Of a stretch of DNA of 64,000 bases, positions 44,393 through 54,260 are shown piece after piece; position 1 is the stretch's first letter, and each line of letters begins with the position of its first letter. Position numbers and translations under genes: made by a program. The stretch comes from Anaerolineae bacterium (GTDB lineage: Bacteria; Chloroflexota; Anaerolineae; Promineifilales; Promineifilaceae): positions 1 to 64,000 of the forward strand of contig SLGK01000061.1 of the NCBI GenBank assembly GCA_007123775.1. The letters are read 5' to 3'. The notes beneath the pieces are model-generated. The model saw only the letters and a program-made list of their open reading frames with translations. It was not told the origin of the DNA and ran no database searches.

Positions 44393-45559
44393 ATGATCGA
44401 GCGAAAATTGACCGGAAAGATTCAAGAACTGGTTGGCAAATTTCCTGTAATCAGTCTGACTGGTCCGCGCCAGTCGGGGAAAACAACGCTGGTAAGAGAT
44501 ACTTTTCCTGACCTGCCGTATGTTTCATTGGAAGAACCAGATATACGGCAGCTTGCGCTCAATGATCCGCGTGGTTTTCTGGCGAATTTTGCTGAGGGAG
44601 CTATTCTCGATGAAGTCCAGCACACGCCCGAACTCTTTTCCTACATTCAAACCATTGTGGATACGCAGCCAGGTGTTCAATACATCTTGACTGGTTCAGC
44701 CAACTTTTTGCTAATGGAGAAAATTAGCCAGACGTTGGCCGGCCGCAGTGCCATCCTGAATCTGCTTCCTTTTTCGCTGACCGAACTGAAGGCCGCCGGT
44801 CATACGTTTGCCCAATATGAAGAGGCTATTTTCACCGGTCAATACCCGCCTATTTATGATCGACAGATTCCTCCAGTCGATTTCTACCCCGCTTATTTGC
44901 AGACTTACGTTGAACGAGATGTGCGGTTATTGAAAAATATCAGCGACTTGAATACCTTTGTTCAGTTTGTGCAACTATGCGCTGGCCGTACCGGACAACT
45001 GCTTAATTACAACAGTCTGGCCAATGATGCGGGGATTAGCCCCAACACGGCTAAAGCGTGGCTGTCGGTTTTGGAAACGTCTTTTGTGGTTTATCGTCTA
45101 CGGCCGTATCATCAAAACTTCAACAAGCGGCTGGTCAAATCGCCCAAACTCTACTTTTACGATACGGGTCTGGCCTGCAATCTACTCGGTATTCAGACGG
45201 CCGATCAAGTCAACACCCATTATCTAAAAGGGGCCTTGTTTGAGAATCTGGTTCTCAATGAGTTTGTTAAACGAACGCTCAACCAGGGTCAGCGACAATA
45301 CCCCTACTTTTGGCGTGACAGCAACGGAAATGAGATTGATTGTTTGTTGGTTGATGGGGAGCAGGTAACGGCCGTTGAGATCAAAGCTGGCAAGACCATC
45401 ACCGAAAGCTACTTTCGCAACCTGCGCTACTGGCAAAAATTACTTGAAGGGTCTCCCACACCCAAACCGGGCAAGAATGTTGTGGTCTATGGCGGCGACA
45501 CCTCGTTACACATGGGAAACGGCCGTTTGGTAAGCTGGCAGGCATTAGAAACCGTCTAA
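44393..45559 (+). CDS. AAA_14/DUF4143 ATPase
   Basis: A 388-aa ATPase of the widespread AAA_14 plus DUF4143 type. Walker A is LTGPRQSGKTTLVRDTF and Walker B AILDEVQHTPELFSYIQ, followed by LTGSANFLLMEKISQTLAGR. The middle has YVERDVRLLKNISDLNTFVQFVQLCAGRTGQLLNYNSLANDAGIS, a winged-helix-like part. The C terminus, KGALFENLVLNEFVKR, FWRDSNGNEIDCLLVDG and AVEIKAGKTITESYFRNL, is PD-(D/E)xK-like (Asp, Glu and Lys present). The role is not established; such genes move often and may be toxin- or defence-related. A perfect palindrome overlaps its promoter. Confidence 0.9.
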   Translation: MIERKLTGKIQELVGKFPVISLTGPRQSGKTTLVRDTFPDLPYVSLEEPDIRQLALNDPRGFLANFAEGAILDEVQHTPELFSYIQTIVDTQPGVQYILTGSANFLLMEKISQTLAGRSAILNLLPFSLTELKAAGHTFAQYEEAIFTGQYPPIYDRQIPPVDFYPAYLQTYVERDVRLLKNISDLNTFVQFVQLCAGRTGQLLNYNSLANDAGISPNTAKAWLSVLETSFVVYRLRPYHQNFNKRLVKSPKLYFYDTGLACNLLGIQTADQVNTHYLKGALFENLVLNEFVKRTLNQGQRQYPYFWRDSNGNEIDCLLVDGEQVTAVEIKAGKTITESYFRNLRYWQKLLEGSPTPKPGKNVVVYGGDTSLHMGNGRLVSWQALETV

Positions 45560-45601
45560 CAGCGAGCCTTCCCTTCTAAATCTGCTATTAAGCCCCAGAG
45601 T

Positions 45602-45663
45602 GGTGCAAGGCACTGGCCAAACGGCTTTGGACATGGTAGCTTCTGCGGCCAGTGCCTTGCACC
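45602..45663. repeat. Long hairpin GGTGCAAGGCACTGGCC
   Basis: 17-bp perfect arms ggtgcaaggcactggcc / ggccagtgccttgcacc with a 28-nt loop, downstream of the AAA_14 gene. The 13-mer agtgccttgcacc recurs at 48749-48761. No T-run follows, so a plain terminator is not certain. Confidence 0.7.
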
Positions 45664-45791
45664 TGAGTAGTTGCCTAATCCGCTCCTTCCCCCAATCCGT
45701 TGTTCTCTTTGAATAAATGCTGAAAAACAACGGCCGTTTCCTCCCCCAATCCCCCGTTCCATGATAGAATACTTGTTCGATTACGATTCAC

Positions 45792-45825
45792 TTCATAATT
45801 CATCCTTCGTAATTCATAATTCGAG
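45792..45825. repeat. CATAATT/CGTAATT heptamer tract
   Basis: cataattcatccttcgtaattcataattcg precedes the uvrB ribosome site. The same heptamers occur at 10907-10928 and 60757-60786. Confidence 0.65.
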
Positions 45826-45831
45826 GAAACC

Positions 45832-47913
45832 ATGACCAACCGACCCTTTGCGATTGCGTCCGACTTTCAGCCTACCGGCGACCAGCCCCAGGCTATTGCT
45901 AAATTATTAGAAGGATTAGAGCGCGGCGACCCCCTACAAACCCTGGAAGGAGCCACCGGCACCGGCAAAACCTTCACCATCGCCCACGTCGTTGAGCGCA
46001 CCCAGCGGCCGGCGCTGGTGCTGGCCCATAACAAGACCCTCGCCGCCCAACTCTATTCCGAGTTCCGCGAATTCTTCCCCAAAAACGCGGTCTCCTACTT
46101 CGTCAGCTACTACGACTACTACCAGCCCGAAGCCTACGTACCCCGCCACGACCTGTTCATCGAAAAAGAGACCCAGATCAACGAAGAGATCGACCGGCTG
46201 CGCCTGCAAACGATGGCCAACCTGATGAGCCGTCGCGACGTGATTATCGTCGCCTCCGTCTCCTGTATTTACGGTATCGGTAATCCGCAGGCATGGGGCA
46301 AAGTGACCGTCAAAATTGAGCGGGGAACCCCCTACCGGCGCGACCTGCTGCTGCGTCACCTGGTCGATATTCAGTACGACCGCAACGACCTGGAACTGCG
46401 GCGCGGCGTCTTCCGCGTGCGCGGCGACACGCTGCAAATCTTCCCCGCCTACAACGAAAAGACCGCCTACAGCGTTGAGTTTTGGGGCGACGAGGTAGAG
46501 CGTATCACCGAATTCAACCCGCTCACCGGCGAGATTGAGCTGGAACACGCCAGCCTGGAAATCTTCCCCGCCCGCCAGTTTATCACCGACGAGGAGAAGC
46601 TGGCCCAGGCCATCAACGACATCGAGAATGAACTCAACGAGCGCATCGCCTACTTCAAAGAGCGCAACATGCTGCTAGAAGCGCAGCGCATCGAACAGCG
46701 CACCCTCTACGACCTGGAGATGCTGCGCGAAGTCGGCTTCACCTCCGGCATCGAAAATTACAGCCGCCACCTGGATCAGCGCGAGGAAGGATCGCCCCCC
46801 TGGACGCTGCTCGACTACTTCCCGGCCGACTATTTGATGATTATCGACGAGAGCCACATGACCATCCCCCAGGTGCGGGGCATGTTTGCCGGCGACCGCA
46901 GCCGCAAACAAACGCTGGTCGATTATGGCTTCCGCCTGCCCAGCGCGTTGGACAACCGGCCGCTCGATTTTGAAGAATTTGAGCAGCGGTTGGGGCAGGC
47001 CATCTGTACCAGCGCCACGCCCGGCCCCTATGAACTGGAAAAGTCGAGCCAGATTGTGCCCCAGGTGATACGGCCGACCGGCATCATTGATCCCGAAGTA
47101 GAAGTGCGCCCCGTGCGCGGCCAGGTGGACGACCTGTTAGCCGAAATCAAGCGGCGCACCGAAGTAGGCCAGCGTGTCCTCGTCACCACCCTGACCAAGC
47201 GCATGGCCGAAGATTTGAGTGACTATCTGCTGGAAATGGGGGTCAAGGTCCACTACCTCCATTCCGAAGTCCACACCATCGAGCGCACCGAAATTTTGCG
47301 CGACTTACGCCTGGGTGTCTTTGATGTGGTGGTGGGCATCAACCTGCTGCGCGAAGGGCTGGACCTGCCCGAAGTGTCGCTGGTAGCCATTTTGGATGCT
47401 GACAAAGAGGGCTTTTTGCGTTCGGAAACGTCACTCATCCAGACGGTGGGCCGGGCGGCTCGCCACATCGAGGGCAAGGTCATCATGTATGCCGACAAGG
47501 TGACGCGCTCCATGCAGGCGGCCCTGGACAAAACCAAAGAACGGCGCGAGCGGCAGATGGCCTACAATCAGGAACACGGCATTGAGCCGCGCAGTATCTT
47601 GAAGCGCATTCGGGACCTGACGGATGATATTGCCGAGATGCGGCAGCAGGAAGCGCTGGCTATTGCGGAGGAACAGGCAGCTTACGCGGTGAAAACGGCC
47701 GTTCTCCCCCCCGATGAATTACGCCACATGATCGCCGAATTGGAGGCCCAAATGAAAGAAGCCGCCCAAAACCTGGAATTTGAGACAGCGGCTGTTTTGC
47801 GCGACGAAATCATGAACCTGAAACAAACGCTGGCCCTCAAAGAGGCCGGCGGCAATGAGGATATGCCCGAATGGGAGCGGCAGCGGCTGTTAGACGCGGC
47901 CGGTATTGGCTAG
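45832..47913 (+). CDS. uvrB: Excinuclease ABC subunit B
   Basis: UvrB is the damage-verifying helicase of nucleotide excision repair. Visible: [17 protein letters not shown], Walker [13 protein letters not shown], the beta-hairpin region [28 protein letters not shown]-like [30 protein letters not shown] and a C-terminal UVR coiled coil ([25 protein letters not shown]) that contacts UvrC. At 693 aa it is full length. GAGGAAACC precedes the ATG. Confidence 0.97.
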   Translation: MTNRPFAIASDFQPTGDQPQAIAKLLEGLERGDPLQTLEGATGTGKTFTIAHVVERTQRPALVLAHNKTLAAQLYSEFREFFPKNAVSYFVSYYDYYQPEAYVPRHDLFIEKETQINEEIDRLRLQTMANLMSRRDVIIVASVSCIYGIGNPQAWGKVTVKIERGTPYRRDLLLRHLVDIQYDRNDLELRRGVFRVRGDTLQIFPAYNEKTAYSVEFWGDEVERITEFNPLTGEIELEHASLEIFPARQFITDEEKLAQAINDIENELNERIAYFKERNMLLEAQRIEQRTLYDLEMLREVGFTSGIENYSRHLDQREEGSPPWTLLDYFPADYLMIIDESHMTIPQVRGMFAGDRSRKQTLVDYGFRLPSALDNRPLDFEEFEQRLGQAICTSATPGPYELEKSSQIVPQVIRPTGIIDPEVEVRPVRGQVDDLLAEIKRRTEVGQRVLVTTLTKRMAEDLSDYLLEMGVKVHYLHSEVHTIERTEILRDLRLGVFDVVVGINLLREGLDLPEVSLVAILDADKEGFLRSETSLIQTVGRAARHIEGKVIMYADKVTRSMQAALDKTKERRERQMAYNQEHGIEPRSILKRIRDLTDDIAEMRQQEALAIAEEQAAYAVKTAVLPPDELRHMIAELEAQMKEAAQNLEFETAAVLRDEIMNLKQTLALKEAGGNEDMPEWERQRLLDAAGIG

Positions 47914-47919
47914 CGATGG

Positions 47920-47990
47920 GACGCAGATTATCAGGATTCACGCAGATTTTTTCTTTTTTATCTGCGTCATCTGCGTTAATCTGCGTCCTA
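47920..47990. repeat. ACGCAGATT / AATCTGCGT inverted repeat
   Basis: gacgcagattatcaggattcacgcagatt, a T-rich loop, then atctgcgtcatctgcgttaatctgcgtcc. It lies 7 bp after uvrB and can form a terminator-like hairpin. Similar repeats are common in many bacterial genomes. Confidence 0.7.
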
Positions 47991-48058
47991 TTCATCGGTT
48001 TGAGGCGTAGCTTCGCTGGATGGTTACTCAGGATTTCAGGGTCATGTGCCATAAGCGG

Positions 48059-48595
48059 TCAGTCATCGGCCACAATCTGCCCTTCTATCAGATACGGCGA
48101 CCCTGGCTTGCCATCTATTACTGGAAATAACCACGCATACCCAACGCGCCATTTCGCACCTGTGTCTGTGCGGATTGTGGCTGTCTTTTGATTCAGACGA
48201 ATCACTTCACCGGACACATCATTGTTCTGGTTATCCTGAAAGCCAACGATGTCGCCTACCTTGAGTTGACTCCTATCCAGCCCTTTTCTGGAGGGCAACG
48301 TTATGTCTGTGTTGACTTCATCCAGGTTCACCCAATACATGGGAATTGTCCACCGTTGCTGATCGTGGGTATTTTCGACCAATACGCGATTCCTCTTCAG
48401 TTTGATCACGCTGGCTTCAACCAACCTGTTTTCCGCCGGCTCGAAATAGGTAATCGTTTGACCCGGTTTCAAGCGACTCCTGATCTGGTCAATTCGCTGG
48501 GGATCATCCAATAGATGATTGATGGCCACACTCAATCTATACAGATCAAATAAGGTTGCCTCTTTCAAAGTTGCGACAATTGTTGAATAGTCCAT
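48059..48595 (-). CDS. Unknown protein with two SH3-like repeats
   Basis: A 178-aa protein not assigned to a named family. After a helical N terminus (ATLFDLYRLSVAINHLLDD) it has two similar beta-barrel-like segments, LKPGQTITYFEPAENRLVEASVIKLKRNRVLVENTHDQQRWTIPMYWVNL and LKVGDIVGFQDNQNNDVSGEVIRLNQKTATIRTDTGAKWRVGYAWLF. These resemble KOW/Tudor-type SH3 folds that bind RNA or protein tails. Function unknown. It is convergent with uvrB. Confidence 0.75.
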   Translation of the reverse strand: MDYSTIVATLKEATLFDLYRLSVAINHLLDDPQRIDQIRSRLKPGQTITYFEPAENRLVEASVIKLKRNRVLVENTHDQQRWTIPMYWVNLDEVNTDITLPSRKGLDRSQLKVGDIVGFQDNQNNDVSGEVIRLNQKTATIRTDTGAKWRVGYAWLFPVIDGKPGSPYLIEGQIVADD

Positions 48596-49045
48596 TTTCT
48601 ATACCTGATTTGATGGCTTCACCCATATTGGTGATAAGTCCTTGATTTCAGCTCGAATAGATGTCTTGTAAGGCAGCCTCAAACTTTGGAATTATTCATA
48701 AGCCTACCCTATGCTAGAGACCGCCAGATAATGATTTTCAGTGGAGGTAGTGCCTTGCACCCGCCCGCTTGAAGGCAACCACAAGTGTGCCACTACAAAC
48801 AAAATACTTTTCGTAATATCTATACCAAACTCATGCAAGGCCGGTAGCATAAAACATAACTCCAGTCCGGTCAACTAACGTGTAGCTTGTACAAACTTCT
48901 TTTGCAAATGGTCCAACCCTGCGTTTGCTTGAAATCCGGGCCTTCTCAATCGCCTTAATCCACTACCAACTCACCACAATTCGTGATACCCTAATCGTTG
49001 AGCAAAACTGGCAGCCCATGTCTGTCAGACCACGACGGTTAGCAT
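48596..49045. other. 450-bp gap without a recognised gene
   Basis: No convincing ORF is seen on either strand; the 63-aa minus ORF at 48963-49154 looks like an antisense shadow of the next gene. The stretch holds the 13-mer agtgccttgcacc at 48749, shared with the hairpin at 45602, but no other repeat or RNA is recognised. Confidence 0.6.
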
Positions 49046-51307
49046 ATGGACTTTGAACTGAGAATGTCGGGGCGTCACAAACGCACGCGCTGGCTAGAAT
49101 GGCTGTTACTGGCCACACTGCTTCTCTTATATGGTAGCGCGGCGCATGGCGCATCCGTTCAGAAATCGGCCGCCTTTGACGAGCAGTTTCACCTGGGGAC
49201 GGGCGTCAGCTACCTGACATCGGGCGACTTCAGGCTGGCGAACTCTCATCCTCCCCTGGCAGGTACGCTGGCGGCAACGGCCGTTATCTCCCGGCCAGAT
49301 TTAGTTGTACCACTAGACAGCGATGCCTGGCAAGATGGCAATCGCTTCTTATTTAGCGAAGAGTTCTTGTGGCGAGCCAACGATCAAGCCCACGCGCTGC
49401 TAACCGCCGGACGGCTGCCCATCATCCTACTGGGTTTACTGTTGCTGCTGGGTATCTGGGGCTGGGGCAGACAGGCATGGGGACTAACGGCCGGCTGGAT
49501 CGCGCTGCTGGTGGCCCTGTTCGATCCTAACCTGATGGCCAATGCGCGTCTGATTACCACCGATTTGCCCTTGACCGCTTTCTTCTTTGTGGCGATGTGG
49601 TCTTTTTGGCACTGGTTAAAACGGCCGTCCTGGCCGAGTCTGCTGCTGGTGGGCGTTCTGGCCGGATTGGCTATGGCGACCAAATATACCGCCCTGTTAT
49701 TCTGGCCGGTAACCCTGCTGTGCCTGCTGATTTTTCCGGCCAGCACCAGAGAGCGATGGTCACGTCTGGCCCACTTTGGCGGCATGGGATTGGTGGGTCT
49801 GCTCGTATTGTGGTCGGTTTACCGTTTTGACACGGGGCCAATCGCTGATTTCCCCCTGGCTATGCCGGTTCCGGCTCCTTACTTTTGGCAAAACCTTTGG
49901 GAAACGTTTGTCAAATTGCCGCTTGAAGCTGAGGCCAAGCTGGATTTCTTGCTGGGCGAGGTATCAACCGGCGGTTGGTGGTATTATTTCCCCGTGGCGC
50001 TGGCGGTTAAAACGCCACTACCGAGCCTGGCGTTGATTACTTTCGGTGGCATAATCCTGGCGCGCCACCGCCGTTTACGGGCGGAAGTTTGCCTGTGGTT
50101 GCCGCCGCTGGCTTTTTTGGGCCTGGGATTGACCGGCGTGTTAACGATTGGCTATCGTCACATCTTGCCCGCTCTTCCCTTTCTGCTGCTGCTGGCCGGC
50201 TATGGGGGCCACTGGTTGGTACAAAAAGCGTCCAGCAGACGGCCGTTATCCGCGCTCCTACTTGCCGGCCTGCTCGTCTGGTTAGCGGTTCCGGCCGGCC
50301 GCATTTATCCCCACCAGGAAGCCTATTTCAACGAACTGGCCGGTGATTGGACCAACTGGAGCAATATTCTCGTCGATTCCAACTTGGATTGGGGGCAGGA
50401 TTTAATCGCTTTACGTCAGGTCATGGACGATTTTGGTCTGGCCGAGGTGCATCTCGCCTATTTTGGCATGGCCTACCCGGAGCATTATGGCATTCGCTAC
50501 CAGCCATTGCCCGGCTATTTGAAATTTGCTGATGGTCCGGAGGTAGCCGCCTTCAATCCATACACGCCGGCACCGGGTTGGTACGCCATCAGCGCAACCA
50601 GCCTGCGCCTGGGTGTGTTAACCCCAGAAACGGCCGATTATTATGCCGCCTTCCGACCAATGGCGCCGGTGGGGCGGGCCGGTTATTCGATTTATCTGTA
50701 TCACATTCCTGAGGATGCGTACCAGGGTGTCAACCGAATTGTGGTGCAACAGACGCCGGTTGGTCAACTATCAGCCGACGAACTAGGGGTACAGCCGACA
50801 CAACAAACCGTCGCCAAATGGGTACGATCAACGACGGCGACACTCTACCCGCTAGGTGCAGACTTCACAGCCGTCTATGAACCGATCGGTGTTGACTTTG
50901 CCGGGGTAATGACTCTGCTGGGGGTACATCTCGTCGAAACGGCCGTTTCACCACCAGCAACGATTGACCTGACGCTCTATTGGCAGGTTGGCTCCCAGCC
51001 CATGCCCGCACCGGCTCCGGCCGTTGGGCCGCCGCTGTCCGCGTTTGTTCACCTGACTGGGGAAGAGGTCTGGCAGGTCTTGGCCCAATATGACGGCTGG
51101 GAGACAGCGCTGCGCGGTTTGGAACCGGGTGACGTGATTGCCCAACCGGTCACTATTGCAATCAATGACGAACTGGAGCCTGGCAGCAATTTTCTCCTGG
51201 TTGGCCTCTACTCGCCACAGACCATGGCCCGTCTACTGCCGGATTCGGCCGTAGCCAACGAGGATTTCGTCGATCTGACTCCATTCCTTCATTCTATACG
51301 CCGATGA
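49046..51307 (+). CDS. GT39-type membrane glycosyltransferase
   Basis: A 753-aa polytopic protein of the dolichyl-phosphate-mannose mannosyltransferase/ArnT superfamily. An acidic first loop, SAAFDEQFHLGTGVSYLTSGDFRLANSHPPLAG, carries the catalytic-type Asp-Glu. About ten to twelve helices follow (LLGLLLLLGIWGWG, PSLLLVGVLAGLAMATKYTALLFWPVTLLCLLIF, LPFLLLLAGYGG). A soluble C-terminal part of ~330 residues has SNLDWGQDLIALRQ and later beta-rich sequence. It probably transfers a lipid-linked sugar outside the membrane. The internal start MSGRHKR (49064) is possible. Confidence 0.88.
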   Translation: MDFELRMSGRHKRTRWLEWLLLATLLLLYGSAAHGASVQKSAAFDEQFHLGTGVSYLTSGDFRLANSHPPLAGTLAATAVISRPDLVVPLDSDAWQDGNRFLFSEEFLWRANDQAHALLTAGRLPIILLGLLLLLGIWGWGRQAWGLTAGWIALLVALFDPNLMANARLITTDLPLTAFFFVAMWSFWHWLKRPSWPSLLLVGVLAGLAMATKYTALLFWPVTLLCLLIFPASTRERWSRLAHFGGMGLVGLLVLWSVYRFDTGPIADFPLAMPVPAPYFWQNLWETFVKLPLEAEAKLDFLLGEVSTGGWWYYFPVALAVKTPLPSLALITFGGIILARHRRLRAEVCLWLPPLAFLGLGLTGVLTIGYRHILPALPFLLLLAGYGGHWLVQKASSRRPLSALLLAGLLVWLAVPAGRIYPHQEAYFNELAGDWTNWSNILVDSNLDWGQDLIALRQVMDDFGLAEVHLAYFGMAYPEHYGIRYQPLPGYLKFADGPEVAAFNPYTPAPGWYAISATSLRLGVLTPETADYYAAFRPMAPVGRAGYSIYLYHIPEDAYQGVNRIVVQQTPVGQLSADELGVQPTQQTVAKWVRSTTATLYPLGADFTAVYEPIGVDFAGVMTLLGVHLVETAVSPPATIDLTLYWQVGSQPMPAPAPAVGPPLSAFVHLTGEEVWQVLAQYDGWETALRGLEPGDVIAQPVTIAINDELEPGSNFLLVGLYSPQTMARLLPDSAVANEDFVDLTPFLHSIRR

Positions 51308-51700
51308 TGCGTTACCGTCATGGCACTTATCAGAGTACAACGGGCGGAACAGGATATGGCCGTCAGGTTCAAGTTTTTTATACATAACGTAAGCATCAAC
51401 GTAGCCTCGTGTGGGATGACGAAATGCCTCTGGTAACGTGCCCACGATGTCGAAGCCATGTTTCGGCCAGAGCCTGACTGCGCCTTCGTTGGTTGATACA
51501 ACCAGGTTATACTGCATCGACCGAAACCCGCGACGGACTGCCTCCGCTTGCGAATGCTGGCACATCAAGGAGGCAAGACCCTGACCTCGAGCCGCTGCGG
51601 CAACCACATAGCCACAGTTACAGACGTGCCGACCCTGGCCGGGCTGATTGGGCTTGATTTCGTGAGTATAAAACAGGGTGTCAGCCCGGTCAAAAGCGGC
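51233..51700 (-). pseudogene. Truncated GNAT acetyltransferase
   Basis: In one frame the sequence reads DRADTLFYTHEIKPNQPGQGRHVCNCGYVVAAAARGQGLASLMCQHSQAEAVRRGF and on to YVDAYVMYKKL, a clear GNAT C-terminal two-thirds. An in-frame TAA at 51701 lies directly upstream and no start or N-terminal strand region is present. At the other end the normal stop after KKL is missing, and the frame reads about 45 codons further into the antisense of the glycosyltransferase gene. The ORF track shows only a part from GTG 51607. Confidence 0.78.
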
Positions 51701-51780
51701 TTACGCAGAGCAGCGCAACCCGGACAGTGGCGACGTGTTATCTATTAGAGGTAGAATAGGGTACTCATGAAGAGGCATTT

Positions 51781-53058
51781 ATGGAGAATGAACTGGACCA
51801 TTTGACAGGCCAACGGCCGTTTCACCTGCTGACCCTCGCCGCTGATTCTAAGGCCGGACTGCGAGAAGCGGCCCGACAACGCTACCAGCAGATCAGCCAG
51901 AACAATACCACCCTGGCTGCCGTCAGCCAGTCGCTACGCCGGGAAAACGGCCGTTCGTCAGCACCCTGGCGCGCAGCAGCCGTTGCCGCAGATCCGGCCG
52001 AAGCCCTGGCCCACCTGGAGGCCTGGCAGCAACAAGACGCCCTCTTGTGGCAAATCACGGCTCCCGCCCCACCGCGGTTGGCCTTCCTCTTTACCGGCCA
52101 CGGTGCCCAATACGCGGGCATGGGACACAATCTTTACCAGACCGCCCCCGTCTTTCGCCAGGCAATGGAGGAGTGCGAAAAAGCTTTACGGCCGTTTCTC
52201 AACCATTCCCTCTATGACATCCTCTACCATCCCGACCACGCGCCTCGCCTGCTCAACAGCATGACCCACGCTCAGGCCGCCTTGTTTGCCCTGGCCTATG
52301 GCCTGACCAGGGTTTGGCACAGTCTGGGGGTGCAGCCAGCCGCCGTCATGGGTCACAGCCTGGGCGAATACGTCGCCGCAGCCGTGGCCGGTGTCTTTAG
52401 CCTGACCGATGCCGCCAGGCTCATAGCCACCCGCAGCCGACTCATGGACGCCATTACCGAAACGGGCCAGATGGCCGTCATCTTTGCCGAAGAAGCGTTA
52501 GTGGCCCAGGCCATTGCACCCTTTGCCGACGAGGTAGCCATTGCCGTCATTAACGGAGAGGCTAACGTGGTCATATCAGGGCGAGAAACGGCCGTGCAAA
52601 CCATCCTCGACCGGCTCAAAAAGGAGCGCGTCCGCTCTCGCCGTCTGGACGTGGCCCAGGCCGCCCATTCACCCCTGCTCGATCCCGTTCTGTCAGAATT
52701 TGAAGCCGTTGCCGCCACTATCCAATACCACGACCCGGACCCTCGTCTGACCTACATCTCTACCGTGACCGGCCGGCCGGTTGCGCCTGGCGAAGTAACC
52801 AACGCCGTCTACTGGCGACGCCATCTGCGCCAGCCGGTTCGCTTTGCCGATGCGATGCAGTCGCTCTATGCAACCGGACACACCCACTTTCTGGAAATCG
52901 GTCCCCAGCCTACGCTGCTGGGCATGGGCAAACGCTGCCTGCCGGCTGACGTTGGCCACTGGCTGCCCTCGCTTGAGAAGGATAAGGAAAATTGGCAAGT
53001 CTTGCTGGACAGCGCAGCGACGCTCTACTGCCAGGGAATAGCCATCACCGAATCGTGA
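51781..53058 (+). CDS. Free-standing PKS-type acyltransferase 1
   Basis: A 425-aa protein. Residues ~100-420 are a FabD/PKS acyltransferase: AFLFTGHGAQYAGMGHNLY, nucleophile motif VMGHSLGEYVAAAVAGVFSLTDAARLIATRSRLM, VINGEANVVISG and FLEIGPQPTLLGMGKR. The N-terminal ~90 residues (LLTLAADSKAGLREAARQRYQQ ... DPAEALAHLEAWQQQ) resemble the KS-AT linker of modular polyketide synthases, as if the domain was cut from one. The usual HAFH substrate motif reads AAHS here, so extender choice is unclear. No KS or carrier protein is nearby. Confidence 0.87.
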   Translation: MENELDHLTGQRPFHLLTLAADSKAGLREAARQRYQQISQNNTTLAAVSQSLRRENGRSSAPWRAAAVAADPAEALAHLEAWQQQDALLWQITAPAPPRLAFLFTGHGAQYAGMGHNLYQTAPVFRQAMEECEKALRPFLNHSLYDILYHPDHAPRLLNSMTHAQAALFALAYGLTRVWHSLGVQPAAVMGHSLGEYVAAAVAGVFSLTDAARLIATRSRLMDAITETGQMAVIFAEEALVAQAIAPFADEVAIAVINGEANVVISGRETAVQTILDRLKKERVRSRRLDVAQAAHSPLLDPVLSEFEAVAATIQYHDPDPRLTYISTVTGRPVAPGEVTNAVYWRRHLRQPVRFADAMQSLYATGHTHFLEIGPQPTLLGMGKRCLPADVGHWLPSLEKDKENWQVLLDSAATLYCQGIAITES

Positions 53059-53070
53059 TGAAAAACATTT

Positions 53071-53236
53071 GGCATGGTTCACTGCTTTCTGGCAGCCAAC
53101 TTTACAGATTTTGACGGAGGACCGAAGACGAAGGACGGAGTTGCTTTTAGCCTATCGACCCATCGCTTTGTCCGGCCATCGGTCTTTCGTCCTCCGTCCT
53201 CGGTCAGTGAATTGTCAAGCTGACTTGAACCATACC
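53071..53236 (+). mobile_element. MITE-like element, copy 2
   Basis: 166 bp in the opposite orientation to copy 1. The ends are GGCATGGTTCA and TGAACCATACC (one mismatch). The flanks are aaacattt and caacattt, a 7-bp target duplication. The outer ~55 bp on each side match the reverse complement of copy 1; the loop is about 26 bp longer. It sits between two acyltransferase genes. Confidence 0.85.
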
Positions 53237-53264
53237 CAACATTTACAGGTAAACAAATGAAAAC

Positions 53265-54260
53265 ATGGAAATAGCGACATTGACCAATAACCCCGTCCCA
53301 ATTGCCCTGATGTTTACCGGCCAGGGAGCCCAATATCCGGGGATGGGCCGCCAACTGTATGAGCGCAATGAGACGTACCGTACTGCCTTAAATAGCTGTG
53401 ATGACTATTTACGGCCGTTTCTGCCCCGCCCCCTCCTAGACATCCTCTTTGCTGAGGATGAAGCCACCGCTAATCTGGTCCATGAGACGGCTTATACCCA
53501 GCCCGTACTCTTTAGCGTGGAATATGCGCTGGCCCAGGTCTGGCTGGCCTGGGGGCTGCGGCCGGCCGTGGTCATGGGCCACAGCGTGGGTGAGTATGTG
53601 GCCGCTACCATAGCCGGTGTCTTTAGTCTGGCCGATGGGCTAAAGCTGATTGCCGAACGGGGCCGCCAGATGCAGGCCCTGCCCTCCGGCGGCAGCATGG
53701 CGGCCGTATTTGCCGATGAAGCACGAGTAGCGGCGGCGATTGCGCCTTATGCCAACGAGGTCTCGATTGCGGCCATTAACGGGCCGACCAATGTCGTGAT
53801 TTCAGGGGCGGGTACGGCCGTGGCCACCATCCTGGCCAAGTTGAAAGAAGCGGGCATCCGTGCCCGCGCGCTGGTCGTCTCCCACGCCTTCCACTCGCCG
53901 CTGATGGCCCCCATGCTCGACAGTTTCGAAGCGGTGGCCCGCACTGTGACCTACCATCCACCTCAAACACCGCTTATCTCTAACGTTACGGGGCAGGTAG
54001 CGGATGATCGGGTGCAAACGGCCGTTTACTGGCGTGACCATGTGCGCGACGCAGTTCGCTTCGCCGATGCCCTGCAAACCGCCCACCAGATGGGCATCGA
54101 CCACTTCCTGGAAGCCGGCCCCAACCCGGTCCTGATTGGCATGGGTAAACGGATTTTACCGCGTGGTATAGGGGTCTGGCTGCCCTCTCTCAAAGAAGGC
54201 AGCGACGATGAAGCGATGTTGGCGGAGAGCCGGGCGGTGTTGGCGGCAAGCGATGCGTAG
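53265..54260 (+). CDS. Free-standing PKS-type acyltransferase 2 (malonyl-type)
   Basis: A 331-aa acyltransferase of the FabD/PKS AT family: LMFTGQGAQYPGMGRQLYER, VVMGHSVGEYVAATIAGVFSLADGLKLIAERG (nucleophile Ser), AAINGPTNVVISG, ALVVSHAFHSPLM and FLEAGPNPVLIGMGKR. SHAFH is the usual sign of malonyl-CoA use. It clearly resembles its upstream neighbour, suggesting duplication. It lacks the N-terminal linker. No synthase is visible here, so a trans-acting role is speculative; fatty-acid FabD is another option. Confidence 0.88.
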   Translation: MEIATLTNNPVPIALMFTGQGAQYPGMGRQLYERNETYRTALNSCDDYLRPFLPRPLLDILFAEDEATANLVHETAYTQPVLFSVEYALAQVWLAWGLRPAVVMGHSVGEYVAATIAGVFSLADGLKLIAERGRQMQALPSGGSMAAVFADEARVAAAIAPYANEVSIAAINGPTNVVISGAGTAVATILAKLKEAGIRARALVVSHAFHSPLMAPMLDSFEAVARTVTYHPPQTPLISNVTGQVADDRVQTAVYWRDHVRDAVRFADALQTAHQMGIDHFLEAGPNPVLIGMGKRILPRGIGVWLPSLKEGSDDEAMLAESRAVLAASDA

